DNA from: Sinorhizobium psoraleae
GTDB lineage: Bacteria > Pseudomonadota > Alphaproteobacteria > Rhizobiales > Rhizobiaceae
Assembly: GCF_013283645.1 (NCBI RefSeq)
Contig: NZ_JABEKV010000002.1
Coordinates: 1,185,798 to 1,249,797, forward strand
Length of the DNA stretch: 64,000 nucleotides
Direction: 5' to 3'
Shown: positions 54,879-63,911 of the stretch, in pieces
How positions within the stretch are numbered: position 1 is the stretch's first letter
How the letters are laid out: the number at the start of each line of letters is the position of its first letter
Notes under the pieces: generated by a model
Databases searched by the model: none
What the model was told of the DNA's origin: nothing
Seen by the model: only the letters and a program-made list of their open reading frames with translations
Translations under genes and position numbers: made by a program

Positions 54879-55457
54879 CTAAACCTTGGTGCGGCAGAGA
54901 ATGACGGCGTAGCGGGCCGGCTCCTCATAGGGGTTGTGAAAGACATGGGCCTCCTCCAGTCCCATGAAGAGGCAGTCTCCCGCCTCGAGCAGATGGGAGC
55001 CGTCCTCCATCGTCAGTTCGAGCCGTCCGGAGAAGAGCCAGAGGTGCTGGCTGATGCCACGGTCCGCCGGCTGGCGCTCGAAGACGACGCGGGCCCTGGG
55101 CGGAAATTCGACCTCGACGATATCGACCGGCGAGCCGACGCCTTCCGGCGAAACGGACCGGCGCAGGTAACCGCTTTCGGGATCGCGCCAGAGTCGCTGC
55201 TCTGCCCTTCTGGCGATCGGCGAACTATCTTTGACATCGAAGGCGAAGAGCGCCGAGAGCGTCGTCCCGAGCGCGCTGCAAAGCTTCGCCAGGAGCTGTG
55301 CCGTCGGGCTCGCCTCGCCGCGCTCGATGCGCGAGATCATCGCCCGGCTGACGCCGGAGCGCGTCGCGAGGTCATCCAGCGTTAGCGCCTGCTCGGTTCG
55401 CAGCTGCCGCACCCGCTCGCCAATGGCATGTTCGAGAGGATCGTTTATATTTTCCAT
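54879..55457 (-). CDS. XRE-cupin transcriptional regulator
   Basis: A 192-residue regulator: XRE HTH at ~10-65 (LTLDDLATRSGVSRAMISRI, ERGEASPTAQLLAKLCSALG) and a cupin ligand-binding domain at ~85-185 (GSPVDIVEVEFPPRARVVFE, SHLLEAGDCLFMGLEEAH). The ATG at 55457 begins the conserved part, but the ATG 15 bases upstream is possible. It is coupled to the GNAT gene and divergent from an MFS gene, which suggests control of a small detoxification/export unit. Ligand unknown. Confidence 0.9.
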   Translation of the reverse strand: MENINDPLEHAIGERVRQLRTEQALTLDDLATRSGVSRAMISRIERGEASPTAQLLAKLCSALGTTLSALFAFDVKDSSPIARRAEQRLWRDPESGYLRRSVSPEGVGSPVDIVEVEFPPRARVVFERQPADRGISQHLWLFSGRLELTMEDGSHLLEAGDCLFMGLEEAHVFHNPYEEPARYAVILCRTKV

Positions 55458-55639
55458 TATCTGAGATTGCATTTCCCATATAGTGGAGTCAAGCCGTAGG
55501 GGGACCATCAAATAAATTTCGCCCATGCCGCTTTGACGACAACGCGGCGACACTTCCGGCGCTATGGTGCGGACGAACATTCAATTCGCAAAAGCGTTCT
55601 TCTTCAATAGTTTAGAAATCTCTTTTTCAGAGGGGCAGC

Positions 55640-56899
55640 ATGGACGTCGCGCAACCCAGGCACAAATCCCCTTCGTCGCTCACGTCGATCGCCAGCATCG
55701 TCATCTCGATGACGGCAGTCGCAATCGGCAATGGGATGATGCTCGCCTATGTCCCCTTCGTGCTGACGCGGTCCGAGGCGCCGGACTGGGTCCCGGGCGC
55801 CGCGGTCACCGCCATCGCCTTCGGCGGGCTCGTCGGCTGCGTGATCGCCGGGCCGCTCATCCGCCGCGTCGGCCATGCCCGCGCCTTCTCCTGCTCCATG
55901 GCTCTCGTCATTCTCGCGGCACTGATGATCAGCCTTGGCGTCCATCCGATTCTCTGGGTGTTCGCGCGCTGCCTCTACGGCGCCGCCGGCAATACGAATT
56001 TCATCATCAGCCAGAGCTGGCTGAACCACGCCAGCGAAAACCATTGGCGCGGCAAGGCGATGGCGATGTTCTACATGGCCTATGTGATCGGTCTCGGTGC
56101 CGGCGCCTGGCTCTTCGGCCAGATCCCGGCGGACGGCAACCTTGCACCGATCATCACGATCTTCTTCACCACCATCGCGATCCTGCCGGTCGGCCTCACC
56201 CGTCTGCCGACGCCGCCAGCGCCCGCCAATGTCAGCATCGACATTCCGATGGCGTGGCGGAATTCTCCCGTCGCCTTCGTCGGCGTGCTTGCCGCCGGGG
56301 GTCTTTCCATGGTGGTGCAGGGCTTCACGCCGATCTACGCTGCCGCCAACGATGTCAGCCAGAAGGACGTGGCGGCGCTGATGTTCGTCATGCAGTTCGG
56401 GCTGATCTTCATCCAGTACCCGATGGGCGCACTCTCCGACCGGATCGACCGCCGGATCGTGCTGATCGCCACCTGCGCGCTGATCGTCGCCGCTGGTTTC
56501 GCGGCACTTAGCGTTTCCTTCGCCAATCTCATCCTGCTGATGCTGGTCTTCGCGCTCTTCGCCGGCGCCGTCGAGACGATCTACTCGATCGCCAATGCGC
56601 ACGCCAACGACCGCGCCGATCCGGCCGATTTCGTGCCGCTCGCCAGCACCATGCTCGTCGCCTGGTCGACTGCCGCAACGATCGTGCCGATGCTCGTTAC
56701 CATGCTTACGCCCGCCTTGGGGCAGCACACATTCATCTACGCTGCAATGACCGTGGCGGTCCTCTACGCGGTTTTCGTGTTCCTGCGCCTCGGCAGCCGC
56801 AAGAGAGTTCCGCCGCAGCTCTGCGAAGGCTTCGAACTCAAGAGCGCGCAGGTGCCGAACGCCGGCGCGCTGATCGAGGCGGAAACGCGGTCCGAATAG
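55640..56899 (+). CDS. MFS transporter
   Basis: A 419-residue 12-TM transporter. Motif A-like loops are AGPLIRRVGHARAF and GALSDRIDRRIVLIA; TM5 has GLGAGAWLFGQI; the middle loop is short. The sequence resembles the YcaD-like subgroup, which is uncharacterised. ATG 55640 follows a GAGGGG site. Divergent from the XRE-cupin/GNAT pair, which probably regulates it. Substrate unknown. Confidence 0.9.
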   Translation: MDVAQPRHKSPSSLTSIASIVISMTAVAIGNGMMLAYVPFVLTRSEAPDWVPGAAVTAIAFGGLVGCVIAGPLIRRVGHARAFSCSMALVILAALMISLGVHPILWVFARCLYGAAGNTNFIISQSWLNHASENHWRGKAMAMFYMAYVIGLGAGAWLFGQIPADGNLAPIITIFFTTIAILPVGLTRLPTPPAPANVSIDIPMAWRNSPVAFVGVLAAGGLSMVVQGFTPIYAAANDVSQKDVAALMFVMQFGLIFIQYPMGALSDRIDRRIVLIATCALIVAAGFAALSVSFANLILLMLVFALFAGAVETIYSIANAHANDRADPADFVPLASTMLVAWSTAATIVPMLVTMLTPALGQHTFIYAAMTVAVLYAVFVFLRLGSRKRVPPQLCEGFELKSAQVPNAGALIEAETRSE

Positions 56900-56981
56900 G
56901 CGTGCGCGGCCGCCGGACTATAGTGAACGAAGTCTTCATTTCCCGCTTTGCGCCGCCTGATCGCGCTGCTATATGCGGCCC

Positions 56982-58808
56982 ATGAGCACAACATCTTCCA
57001 AGACGCCCCTATCGCACATCCGCAACTTCTCGATCGTGGCCCATATCGACCATGGCAAGTCGACGCTCGCCGACCGGCTGATCCAGTCGACCGGTGGCCT
57101 TGCCGAGCGCGAAATGTCCGAGCAGGTGCTGGACAGCATGGATATCGAGCGAGAGCGCGGCATCACCATCAAGGCCCAGACCGTGCGCCTGCACTACAAG
57201 GCCAATGACGGCGAGACCTATGTGCTGAACCTCATCGATACGCCCGGCCACGTCGACTTCGCCTATGAAGTCTCGCGCTCGCTTTCGGCGTGCGAGGGCT
57301 CACTGCTCGTCGTCGATGCCAGCCAGGGCGTGGAAGCGCAGACGCTCGCCAACGTCTATCAGGCGATCGACAACAACCATGAGCTCGTCACCGTGCTCAA
57401 CAAGATCGACCTGCCGGCGGCCGAGCCCGAGCGGATCAAGGAGCAGATCGAGGAAGTGATCGGCATCGATGCGTCCGATGCCGTATTGATCTCGGCAAAG
57501 ACCGGACTCGGCATTCCGGACGTACTCGAGGCGATCGTGCACAAGCTGCCGGCGCCGAAGAGCGAAGGCGGCGACACCGCTCCGTTGAAAGCGCTGCTCG
57601 TCGACAGCTGGTATGACGCCTACCTCGGGGTCATGGTTCTGGTGCGCGTCATCGACGGAACCCTGAAAAAGGGCATGACCATCCGCATGATGGGAACGGA
57701 TGCGAAATACCAGGTGGAGCGCGTCGGCGTGCTGACGCCGAAGATGGTTGCGATGGATTCGCTCGGTCCCGGCGAGATCGGCTTTATCACCGCCTCGATC
57801 AAGGAAGTGGCCGATACCCGCGTCGGCGATACGATCACCGAGGACAAGCGGCCGACGGCCAAGGCACTGCCGGGTTTCAAGCCGGCCCAGCCCGTCGTCT
57901 TCTGCGGTCTGTTTCCCGTCGACGCCGCCGATTTCGAGGACCTGCGCTCCGCCATGGGCAAGCTGCGCCTTAACGACGCGTCTTTCTCGTTCGAAATGGA
58001 ATCCTCCGCCGCGCTCGGCTTCGGCTTCCGCTGCGGCTTCCTCGGCCTTCTGCACCTTGAAATCATCCAGGAGCGGCTGGAGCGCGAATTCGATCTCGAT
58101 CTGATCGCGACCGCGCCATCGGTCGTCTACAAGCTGTTCATGAACGATGGCTCAGAGCGTGAGCTTCACAACCCCGCCGACATGCCGGATGTCGTCAAGA
58201 TCGCCGAAATCCACGAACCGTGGATTCGCGCGACGATCCTGACGCCCGATGATTATCTCGGCGGCATCCTCAAGCTCTGTCAGGATCGGCGCGGCATCCA
58301 AGTCGAGCTCACCTATGTCGGCAGCCGGGCAATGCTGACCTACGACCTGCCGCTCAACGAAGTTGTTTTCGATTTCTATGACCGGCTGAAGTCGATTTCC
58401 AAGGGCTACGCCTCCTTCGACTACCAGATCACCGATCACCGGGAAGGCAACCTCGTGAAGATGTCTATCCTCGTCAACGGCGAGCCGGTAGACGCGCTGT
58501 CGATGATGGTGCACCGCATGGCGGCGGAAAAGCGCGGCCGCGAAATGTGCGAGAAGCTGAAAGAGCTGATCCCGAAGCATATGTTCAAGATCCCGATCCA
58601 GGCCGCCATCGGCGGCAATGTGATCGCGCGCGAAACCATCTCGGCACTGCGCAAGGACGTGACCGCCAAGTGTTACGGCGGCGACGCTACCCGCAAACGA
58701 AAGCTTCTGGAAAAGCAGAAGGCCGGCAAGAAGCGCATGCGCCAGTTCGGCAAGGTGGAGATCCCGCAGGAAGCGTTTATCGCGGCCTTGAAGATGGGCG
58801 ACGAGTGA
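56982..58808 (+). CDS. lepA: Elongation factor 4 (LepA)
   Basis: A 608-residue translational GTPase that acts on stalled ribosomes. G1 is [15 protein letters not shown]3 [11 protein letters not shown]4 [10 protein letters not shown]; the C-terminal LepA-specific domain has [40 protein letters not shown] and the conserved [23 protein letters not shown] 56982 ([16 protein letters not shown]) is used over ATG 56973. The gene stands alone between the MFS gene and a convergent acetyltransferase. Confidence 0.97.
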   Translation: MSTTSSKTPLSHIRNFSIVAHIDHGKSTLADRLIQSTGGLAEREMSEQVLDSMDIERERGITIKAQTVRLHYKANDGETYVLNLIDTPGHVDFAYEVSRSLSACEGSLLVVDASQGVEAQTLANVYQAIDNNHELVTVLNKIDLPAAEPERIKEQIEEVIGIDASDAVLISAKTGLGIPDVLEAIVHKLPAPKSEGGDTAPLKALLVDSWYDAYLGVMVLVRVIDGTLKKGMTIRMMGTDAKYQVERVGVLTPKMVAMDSLGPGEIGFITASIKEVADTRVGDTITEDKRPTAKALPGFKPAQPVVFCGLFPVDAADFEDLRSAMGKLRLNDASFSFEMESSAALGFGFRCGFLGLLHLEIIQERLEREFDLDLIATAPSVVYKLFMNDGSERELHNPADMPDVVKIAEIHEPWIRATILTPDDYLGGILKLCQDRRGIQVELTYVGSRAMLTYDLPLNEVVFDFYDRLKSISKGYASFDYQITDHREGNLVKMSILVNGEPVDALSMMVHRMAAEKRGREMCEKLKELIPKHMFKIPIQAAIGGNVIARETISALRKDVTAKCYGGDATRKRKLLEKQKAGKKRMRQFGKVEIPQEAFIAALKMGDE

Positions 58809-58862
58809 GCGTTGATGCGAGGCATAATAGCGCCGGCAACAGCGCTCGCCTCTCAGAGACGC

Positions 58863-59372
58863 TCAAGCTTCCCCGAGCAAATAGCGCTTCGATATCCTGT
58901 CCATGGGCCGACCATCCTTCAGCGGGACTGCCTTGTCGACCTTGTAATCGACGAAGCCCATCTTGCCGTAGTAGGCCAATCCGCTGGTGTTGTCCGCACG
59001 AATCGTCGCGTTGATTGCCAGGAAGCCCGCGGCGTGCGCATGCGCCTTCGTGGCAGCAAAAAGCGCCGTTCCGGCGCCACGAACCTTCGCGTGAGGACGG
59101 GCGAAGGTTCCGATATCCACCCAACCATCCGGGAGGCCATCCCAGCGTTCCAATCCCTGAAAGGCGCAGGGCCGGCCATCGGCATCCTCGGCAACATAGC
59201 AACTGACGAAGCCCGGACTTGTCAGGAAATGCGCGGCAAAGCTTTCGTCGGTGAACGGCACTTCGTGGGCGGTGGTGCCGCCGATCCGTATGATCTCGTT
59301 CAGAAAAGCGCAAAGCGCCGGCACATCCCCGGCGCGCGCCGGACGAACCTGTATCACCACGTTATCGGCCAT
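58863..59372 (-). CDS. GNAT family N-acetyltransferase
   Basis: A 169-residue acetyltransferase with the CoA motif in ARPHAKVRGAGTALFAATKA and ATIRADNTSGLAYYGKMGFV, the C-terminal NTSGLAYYxKMGF signature common in the phosphinothricin-acetyltransferase-like group. ATG 59372 begins ADNVVIQVRPARAGD. Convergent with lepA. It lies 32 bp after the hexapeptide acetyltransferase gene on the same strand, so it may be the last gene of the 60458-58863 unit. Substrate unknown. Confidence 0.88.
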   Translation of the reverse strand: MADNVVIQVRPARAGDVPALCAFLNEIIRIGGTTAHEVPFTDESFAAHFLTSPGFVSCYVAEDADGRPCAFQGLERWDGLPDGWVDIGTFARPHAKVRGAGTALFAATKAHAHAAGFLAINATIRADNTSGLAYYGKMGFVDYKVDKAVPLKDGRPMDRISKRYLLGEA

Positions 59373-59404
59373 CGACAAAGCCCTCCTGTTCTTTTCTTCG
59401 GATC

Positions 59405-59971
59405 TCACCGCAGAACCCGCGCCGGATTCTCGACCACCGTCGCACCCGCTGGCACATCGCGCGTCACCACCGCGCCTGCTCCGACGATCGCGCCGTCACC
59501 GATCGTCACGCCGGCAAGGATGATGGCGCCGCCGCCGATCCAGACGTTTTCGCCGATCGTAACCGGGCGGGCGATTTCCAGCCCCTTACGGCGCAGCGCC
59601 GGATCCTTGTGGTGTTCGGCGCAATAGATCTGTACGCCCGGTCCCAGCATCGTGTCGCTGCCGATGACGACGGGAGCGGTGTCGAGGATGGTGCAGCCGG
59701 CGTTCAGGTAGACGCGGGCGCCGAGCGTTATATTCATGCCATAGGCGCAATGGAACGGCGCCTCGACGAAAGCGTCCTCAGCCACGCCGGCAAAGAGCGC
59801 TCTCAGGGCCGGGGCCATGCTGCCGCGCGCGTCCGGCAGCATGGAATTGTGCTGGTGAACTGCCTTGCGGGCGTGATTGCGCAACTGATCGAGTTCCGGG
59901 TCGACACAGCAGTACCATGCGCCCGCGGCCATCTTTTCGCGCTCGCTTTGCGTCACAGCCATTTCTGTCAT
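59405..59971 (-). CDS. Maltose O-acetyltransferase/NodL-like hexapeptide acetyltransferase
   Basis: A 188-residue left-handed beta-helix acetyltransferase. The N-terminal Mac domain has SEREKMAAGAWYCCVDPELD; hexapeptide repeats run from ~75 (FHCAYGMNITLGARVYLNA) to ~180 with VTIGENVWIGGGAIILAGVT, IGDGAIVGAGAVVTRDVPAG. Catalytic His is in YCAEHHKDPALRRKG. NodL belongs to this family, but no nod genes are near, so a sugar O-acetyltransferase of housekeeping type is the safer call. ATG 59971; eight bases after the GFA gene. Confidence 0.92.
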   Translation of the reverse strand: MTEMAVTQSEREKMAAGAWYCCVDPELDQLRNHARKAVHQHNSMLPDARGSMAPALRALFAGVAEDAFVEAPFHCAYGMNITLGARVYLNAGCTILDTAPVVIGSDTMLGPGVQIYCAEHHKDPALRRKGLEIARPVTIGENVWIGGGAIILAGVTIGDGAIVGAGAVVTRDVPAGATVVENPARVLR

Positions 59972-59978
59972 CGATGTC

Positions 59979-60458
59979 CTATCCCTTCGCCTTGGCATGC
60001 GCCCGGTCCCGCCGCGCCAGGCTTTCCTTCGGCCACAGCGCCTGCATGTCGTAGTATTCGTCGAAAACCTGGGCGCCGTCCGGAAAGGGCACCCAGTCGA
60101 GTTTCGAGCGCGTATAGATGTGCACGTCCGGCGGAAAGTCGGATGGCCGGTCGAGTGTTGCGATACGGACGAAGGAGAGCCATTTGCGCCGGCCATAATC
60201 GCTCCAGAGCGCCGACTGGCAATCGGCGCAGCGATAGACGTCGTGCGGGCGGCCGCTCGAGGTCGGCAGCGTGACCATGACCGGCTCGCCTCGGAGGAGT
60301 TCGACGTTTTCCGCCTCCAGAATGCCGTTCAGCACGAAGGCGCTGCCCGTTTGCCGCTGGCAATCGCTGCAGTGACAGCAATGGACGAACATCGGCCGAT
60401 CCCTCAGCCGATAGCGGATGCGTCCGCAAAAACAGCCGCCTTCGATCGCTTCGCTCAT
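59979..60458 (-). CDS. GFA family protein (CENP-V/GFA fold)
   Basis: A 159-residue zinc-binding protein. The GFA cysteine pattern is clear: C9xC11 (GGCFCGRIRY), C28xC30xxC33 (HCCHCSDCQRQTG) and C..C in YRCADCQSALW. Members were named after glutathione-dependent formaldehyde-activating enzyme, but most have unproven activity. The ATG at 60458 starts MSEAIEGGCFCG. First gene of a unit with the two acetyltransferases. Confidence 0.92.
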   Translation of the reverse strand: MSEAIEGGCFCGRIRYRLRDRPMFVHCCHCSDCQRQTGSAFVLNGILEAENVELLRGEPVMVTLPTSSGRPHDVYRCADCQSALWSDYGRRKWLSFVRIATLDRPSDFPPDVHIYTRSKLDWVPFPDGAQVFDEYYDMQALWPKESLARRDRAHAKAKG

Positions 60459-60838
60459 AGCCAAATCTCCTCCATCACGAAGCCACCTTGCTGCCCAGCG
60501 GCGGCCGAGGATCGGTCGATCACTTCGCCGGGCGCCAGACCGGCCCCGCCGCCTGTCAGCGAGCAACAATGAACACGGCCGACACCACCGTTCAAGAGGC
60601 GATCATCCGGCCTTGACTTAGCCGTCGAACTTTCCGACTCTCCGCCCATGCTGACGCTTGCGATCCATTTCCGCTGTTCCTTCCGGGTCTGCCCTATCGC
60701 AGGAACCTGACCCCGGCCCGGATGCGTGCGCTCTCCGGGGAAGGGGAGCCTTTCGCATCAAACGTTCTGCGGCCATTCCGCAGGCCTCAATGCGGCGAGC
60801 GCAAACATCTCACAGGAACAATCGCGATCATGGCGCCT
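60459..60838. other. Intergenic region
   Basis: About 380 bases without a supported gene. It contains the promoter region of the minus-strand GFA unit. Small open frames here lack ribosome sites and family sequence. Copy D of the RIME-type element begins at its right end. Confidence 0.5.
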
Positions 60839-60944
60839 CTACAGCGGCGCGCGTCTTATCAGACACGCAAAGGACGCTGTAGCACCTTCAATTGCTGCAG
60901 GTCTTTATCCCTGAATCGGCTCCGATTTAAGGAAACATGCGGTA
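60839..60944 (+). repeat. RIME-type intergenic element, copy D
   Basis: CTACAGCGGCGCGCGTC to GGACGCTGTAG forms palindrome one; CACCTTCAATTGCTGCAGG to GGAAACATGCGGTA the more degenerate second. It ends eight bases before an in-frame ATG of the rnk-like gene. Confidence 0.85.
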
Positions 60945-60975
60945 GGCGACCATGCGCCCAAGCACGGATATCGTC

Positions 60976-61371
60976 ATGGCGGACAAAGCAACCCGCAAGA
61001 AACTTCCACCGATCGTGATCAACGCCGAGGACCACGCGCGCCTTACCGCACTCGCCTCATCGGCTTTCGACCGCATCCCCGATGTCGCCGAAACCCTGCT
61101 TTCGGAGCTCGAACGGGCGCGCATCGCCACGCGTGATCTGCCGAAAGACAGCGTGCAGATGGGCTCGACCGTCACCTTCGATGCCGACAACGGCTTTGCC
61201 AAGGAGGTGACGTTGGTCTATCCCGGCGAGGCCGATATCGAAGCGGGCCGGATTTCCGTGTTGACGCCGATCGGCGCGGCGCTGATCGGTCTTTCCGTCG
61301 GGCAGTCGATCGATTGGGTCGATCGGGCGGGAAAGGTGCACCGCATGACGATCCGCGGCGTGGCGCCGTGA
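60976..61371 (+). CDS. Rnk-like nucleoside diphosphate kinase regulator
   Basis: A 131-residue protein of the Rnk/GreA-GreB C-terminal family. It starts with a short N-terminal helix-rich part (INAEDHARLTALASSAFDRI) and has the FKBP-like GreA/B-type domain: VQMGSTVTFDADNGFAKEVT, LVYPGEADIEAGRISVLTPI and GAALIGLSVGQSIDW. Rnk binds RNA polymerase and has been linked to NDP kinase and polyphosphate levels. ATG 60976 is preferred; ATG 60952 adds eight residues and lies beside RIME copy D. Confidence 0.9.
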   Translation: MADKATRKKLPPIVINAEDHARLTALASSAFDRIPDVAETLLSELERARIATRDLPKDSVQMGSTVTFDADNGFAKEVTLVYPGEADIEAGRISVLTPIGAALIGLSVGQSIDWVDRAGKVHRMTIRGVAP

Positions 61372-61471
61372 ACCTTCGTCATGCAGGTTAATGCGCACCT
61401 GAATATACGCGCGGTGCTATAGGGGGCAGAGGGACGCGGCCGGCAAGCGGGCCGCGTCACGGTCTAAGAGA

Positions 61472-61927
61472 TCAGAACTGCTTGCCGAACCTGGCATCGA
61501 CCGATTGGCTGTTGGCGCCACGGACAGCAAAGAAGAATGTGATCGCGGCCCAGAGGATCGATTTCTCGGCACCGCCGAGCCCCTGGCCCTGCACGATGCC
61601 GTGGAAATAGACGGTGACCAGCAGCACGATCGTCGCCGCGAAGGCAGCGGGGCGGGTCAGCAGGCCGATGGCGATGAAGATGCCGCCGAAGAATTCGGTG
61701 GCGGCGAGCAGCGGCGACCAGAAGGCGCCGGGATAAAAGCCCAGCCCTTCCACCATGCCAACGGCACCGAAGGGATCGAGGATCTTGCCGTAACCGTGGG
61801 TGACGAGCAGAGCGCCCGCAAGCACGCGCAGCAGCGTTTCGGCGAAGGTGTCGAGCGGCAGGTAGATCTTTTCGAGTGCCGGCAGGATCGCGCGCGGGCG
61901 GGCTGTCGTAGCGGTGGTGTCGGTCAT
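61472..61927 (-). CDS. DoxX family membrane protein
   Basis: A 151-residue inner-membrane protein with four TM helices. Family residues: LLRVLAGALLVTHGYGKILD, FGGIFIAIGLLTRPAAFAAT, VTVYFHGIVQG and ILWAAITFFFAVRGANSQSV. DoxX-like proteins are often linked to oxidative stress or quinone metabolism. ATG 61927 follows AGAGGA. It is divergent from the SelT/W gene. Function not established. Confidence 0.92.
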   Translation of the reverse strand: MTDTTATTARPRAILPALEKIYLPLDTFAETLLRVLAGALLVTHGYGKILDPFGAVGMVEGLGFYPGAFWSPLLAATEFFGGIFIAIGLLTRPAAFAATIVLLVTVYFHGIVQGQGLGGAEKSILWAAITFFFAVRGANSQSVDARFGKQF

Positions 61928-62112
61928 GATTTCCTCTGGACTCGTTGCACTGCAGCAATTCTCTTGCCGGCTGGCGTTCGCAATACAAGGTTCCATCGAT
62001 AAAAACATGACTATTAAAGTTAACATGTATGTGAAGAGAGCGTGAAAGGCCGGTTGTTACCACCCCGAAGCACCGATATGGTTTGAGCGCATGCGCGAAT
62101 AGGAAACCTGAG

Positions 62113-62394
62113 ATGAGCGAAAAACCCCGCGTCACGATCCTCTATTGCACCCAGTGCAACTGGCTGCTGCGCGCCGGCTGGATGGCGCAGGAGCTGCTGT
62201 CGACCTTTGCTGATACGCTGGGCGAAGTCGCGCTTATCCCCGGTACCGGCGGCAATTTCGAGATCCGTGTCGATGGCGAGCTCGTCTGGGAGCGCAAGCG
62301 CGATGGCGGTTTCCCCGGGCCGAAGGAACTGAAGCAGCGAATCCGCGACGTGATCGAGCCGGAGCGCGATCTCGGCCACGTCGACAGGAGCTGA
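62113..62394 (+). CDS. SelT/SelW/SelH family protein (Cys form)
   Basis: A 93-residue thioredoxin-like protein. The redox motif CTQC (Cys12 and Cys15; Sec in animal selenoproteins) is in ILYCTQCNWLLRAGWMAQEL, followed by GEVALIPGTGGNFEIRVDGE and WERKRDGGFPGPKELKQRI, which is the whole family pattern (Rdx). The bacterial form uses Cys, so no SECIS is expected. Function is presumed redox but unproven. The YqaA-type frame begins directly after its stop. Confidence 0.93.
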   Translation: MSEKPRVTILYCTQCNWLLRAGWMAQELLSTFADTLGEVALIPGTGGNFEIRVDGELVWERKRDGGFPGPKELKQRIRDVIEPERDLGHVDRS

Positions 62395-62396
62395 GC

Positions 62397-62823
62397 CTGG
62401 ACTTCGGCATCATCTCCGGCGTCTTTGCGGCGGCCTTCCTCTCGGCGACGCTGCTCTTCGGTCTTTCGGAAGCGGCGATCGTCGCAGCGGCGCTTGCGGG
62501 CGAGACAAGCCGCACCGCCCTCTTCCTGGCAGCGACCGCGGGCAACGTGCTTGGCGCCACCGTCAACTTCGGCCTTGGCCGCTTTCTCATTCGTTTTGAG
62601 AACCGCCGCTGGGTTTCCGGTTTCGGCGACGGCGCGGAAAAGAGCCGAGGCGCTCTTCCGGCGCTACGGCCAGCCCGTCTTGCTTTTTTCCTGGCTGCCA
62701 GTCGTCGGCGATCCGTTGACGCTTGCCGCCGGCCTGCTAAGGACGCCGCTCACGCTGTTTCTGATCTTCGTGACGATCGGCAAGGCGGCGCGCTATGCCA
62801 TCGTCCTGTGGCTGATGCCGTAA
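62397..62823 (+). pseudogene. YqaA-type (SNARE/VTT-like) membrane protein, frameshifted
   Basis: The first half in one frame reads DFGIISGVFAAAFLSATLLF up to NFGLGRFLIRFENRRW, and the second half in another frame continues FPVSATARKRAEALFRRYGQ and LLFSWLPVVGDPLTLAAGLL to the stop at 62823. Both halves match the YqaA family. The switch falls in a TGGG run (62610-62613), where removal of one G would give RRWFPVSATARK, the family reading. No ATG/GTG/TTG start is found; CTG 62397 after AGGAG (62386-62390) is the only candidate. Either a genuine pseudogene or a sequence error. Confidence 0.75.
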
Positions 62824-62826
62824 ACG

Positions 62827-63453
62827 TCAGCTATGGGCGAAGATGTCCGTTTCTTCCCAGCCGAGCAGGTCGAGCTTGGCGCGTGTCGGCAGGAAGGTGA
62901 AACAGGCTTCGGCATGCTCCATGCGGCCATCGCGCAAGAGACGCGCCATCAGCTTGTCGCGCAGCGCATGGAGGTGAAGCACGTCGGAAGCGGCGTATTC
63001 GAGCTGTGCCGGCGAGAGGATGTCGGCTGCCCAGTCCGACGACTGCTGTTGCTTGGAAATATCGACGTCGAGCATTTCCTTCAGGTTGTCCTTGAGCCCG
63101 TGCCGATCGGTATAAGTGCGCGTCAGCCGTGAGGCGATCTTGGTGCAGAAGACCGGGGTCGTCGTGACGCCGAAGGTGTGGAAAAGCACGGCGATATCGA
63201 AGCGTCCGAAGTGGAAGATCTTCAGGCGCGTCGGGTCAGCGAGCATGGCAACAAGGTTCGGCGCCTGCTTCTGTCCGGCGGCGATGCGGATCACGTCAGC
63301 AGTGCCGTCGCCTGGTGAAAGCTGCACCACGCAAAGGCGGTCGCGGCGTGGGACAAGGCCCAGCGTTTCCGTGTCGATCGCGATAGCGCCCGTGTAGCGG
63401 GCGGCATCGGCCGCGGAAATATCGCCTTCGTGGAACCTTATTGTATTCGCCAT
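62827..63453 (-). CDS. Ribonuclease D-like 3'-5' exonuclease
   Basis: A 208-residue DEDD exonuclease domain protein without the HRDC domains of E. coli RNase D (375 aa). ExoI motif is IAIDTETLGLVP (Asp27, Glu29); ExoII is LKIFHFGRFDIAVLFHTFG; ExoIII is LEYAASDVLHLHAL. This short form is the usual one in rhizobia. ATG 63453 is chosen; the frame is open upstream without homology. Convergent with the frameshifted YqaA gene. It may act in RNA end trimming. Confidence 0.9.
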   Translation of the reverse strand: MANTIRFHEGDISAADAARYTGAIAIDTETLGLVPRRDRLCVVQLSPGDGTADVIRIAAGQKQAPNLVAMLADPTRLKIFHFGRFDIAVLFHTFGVTTTPVFCTKIASRLTRTYTDRHGLKDNLKEMLDVDISKQQQSSDWAADILSPAQLEYAASDVLHLHALRDKLMARLLRDGRMEHAEACFTFLPTRAKLDLLGWEETDIFAHS

Positions 63454-63584
63454 CGAAAATCCCCAGATGAATTTAGCAAGTGAATTGGAACACAGTTGGC
63501 CTATAGCGCAAGTTTGCCAGAGGCAATACCGTACATTCTCCCGTGCGGCCCTGCCGATCCCCTTCCCGAGAAAGCCCCGAGAGC

Positions 63585-63911
63585 ATGATTTCGCTTCGAT
63601 CCGTCCTGGTGCCTGCCTCCACCGCCTTCCTCCTGAGCGTTTCGACGGGCGCTGCGCTCGCGACGCAACGCGCGCCGCAGTTGGCTCAAGCCTACTATGA
63701 CCTTCCGGGCGTGCGGGCCGAGGATCCGCTGCGGGATCCGCCGAGGGTGGCTTGCGAGCAGGTCTTCGTCGACCGCTGGGCGCCATTCGAGTCCTCGCGC
63801 GGGCCGGGCTACGACACGGTCTACAAGTGCCGCGAGGGCGACGGCCCGGCTTTTCGGGGAAGTCGATTGCCGCCCTCACTCGAGCGGCAGAAGCGGGGTT
63901 TGGGCTATTAA
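63585..63911 (+). CDS. Small secreted hypothetical protein
   Basis: A 108-residue protein I do not recognise beyond being a small rhizobial secreted protein. A signal peptide is clear: MISLRSVLVPASTAFLLSVS with cleavage likely after ALA (residue ~26). The mature part is proline- and arginine-rich (YYDLPGVRAEDPLRDPPRVA, SSRGPGYDTVYKCREGDG) with two cysteines that could form one disulfide. ATG 63585. Divergent from the RNase D-like gene. Confidence 0.7.
   Translation: MISLRSVLVPASTAFLLSVSTGAALATQRAPQLAQAYYDLPGVRAEDPLRDPPRVACEQVFVDRWAPFESSRGPGYDTVYKCREGDGPAFRGSRLPPSLERQKRGLGY

Noticed and set aside
59405..59971. Assignment of the hexapeptide acetyltransferase as nodL
   Set aside because: Same family, but there are no nod genes or nod boxes in the window; a general sugar acetyltransferase is more likely.
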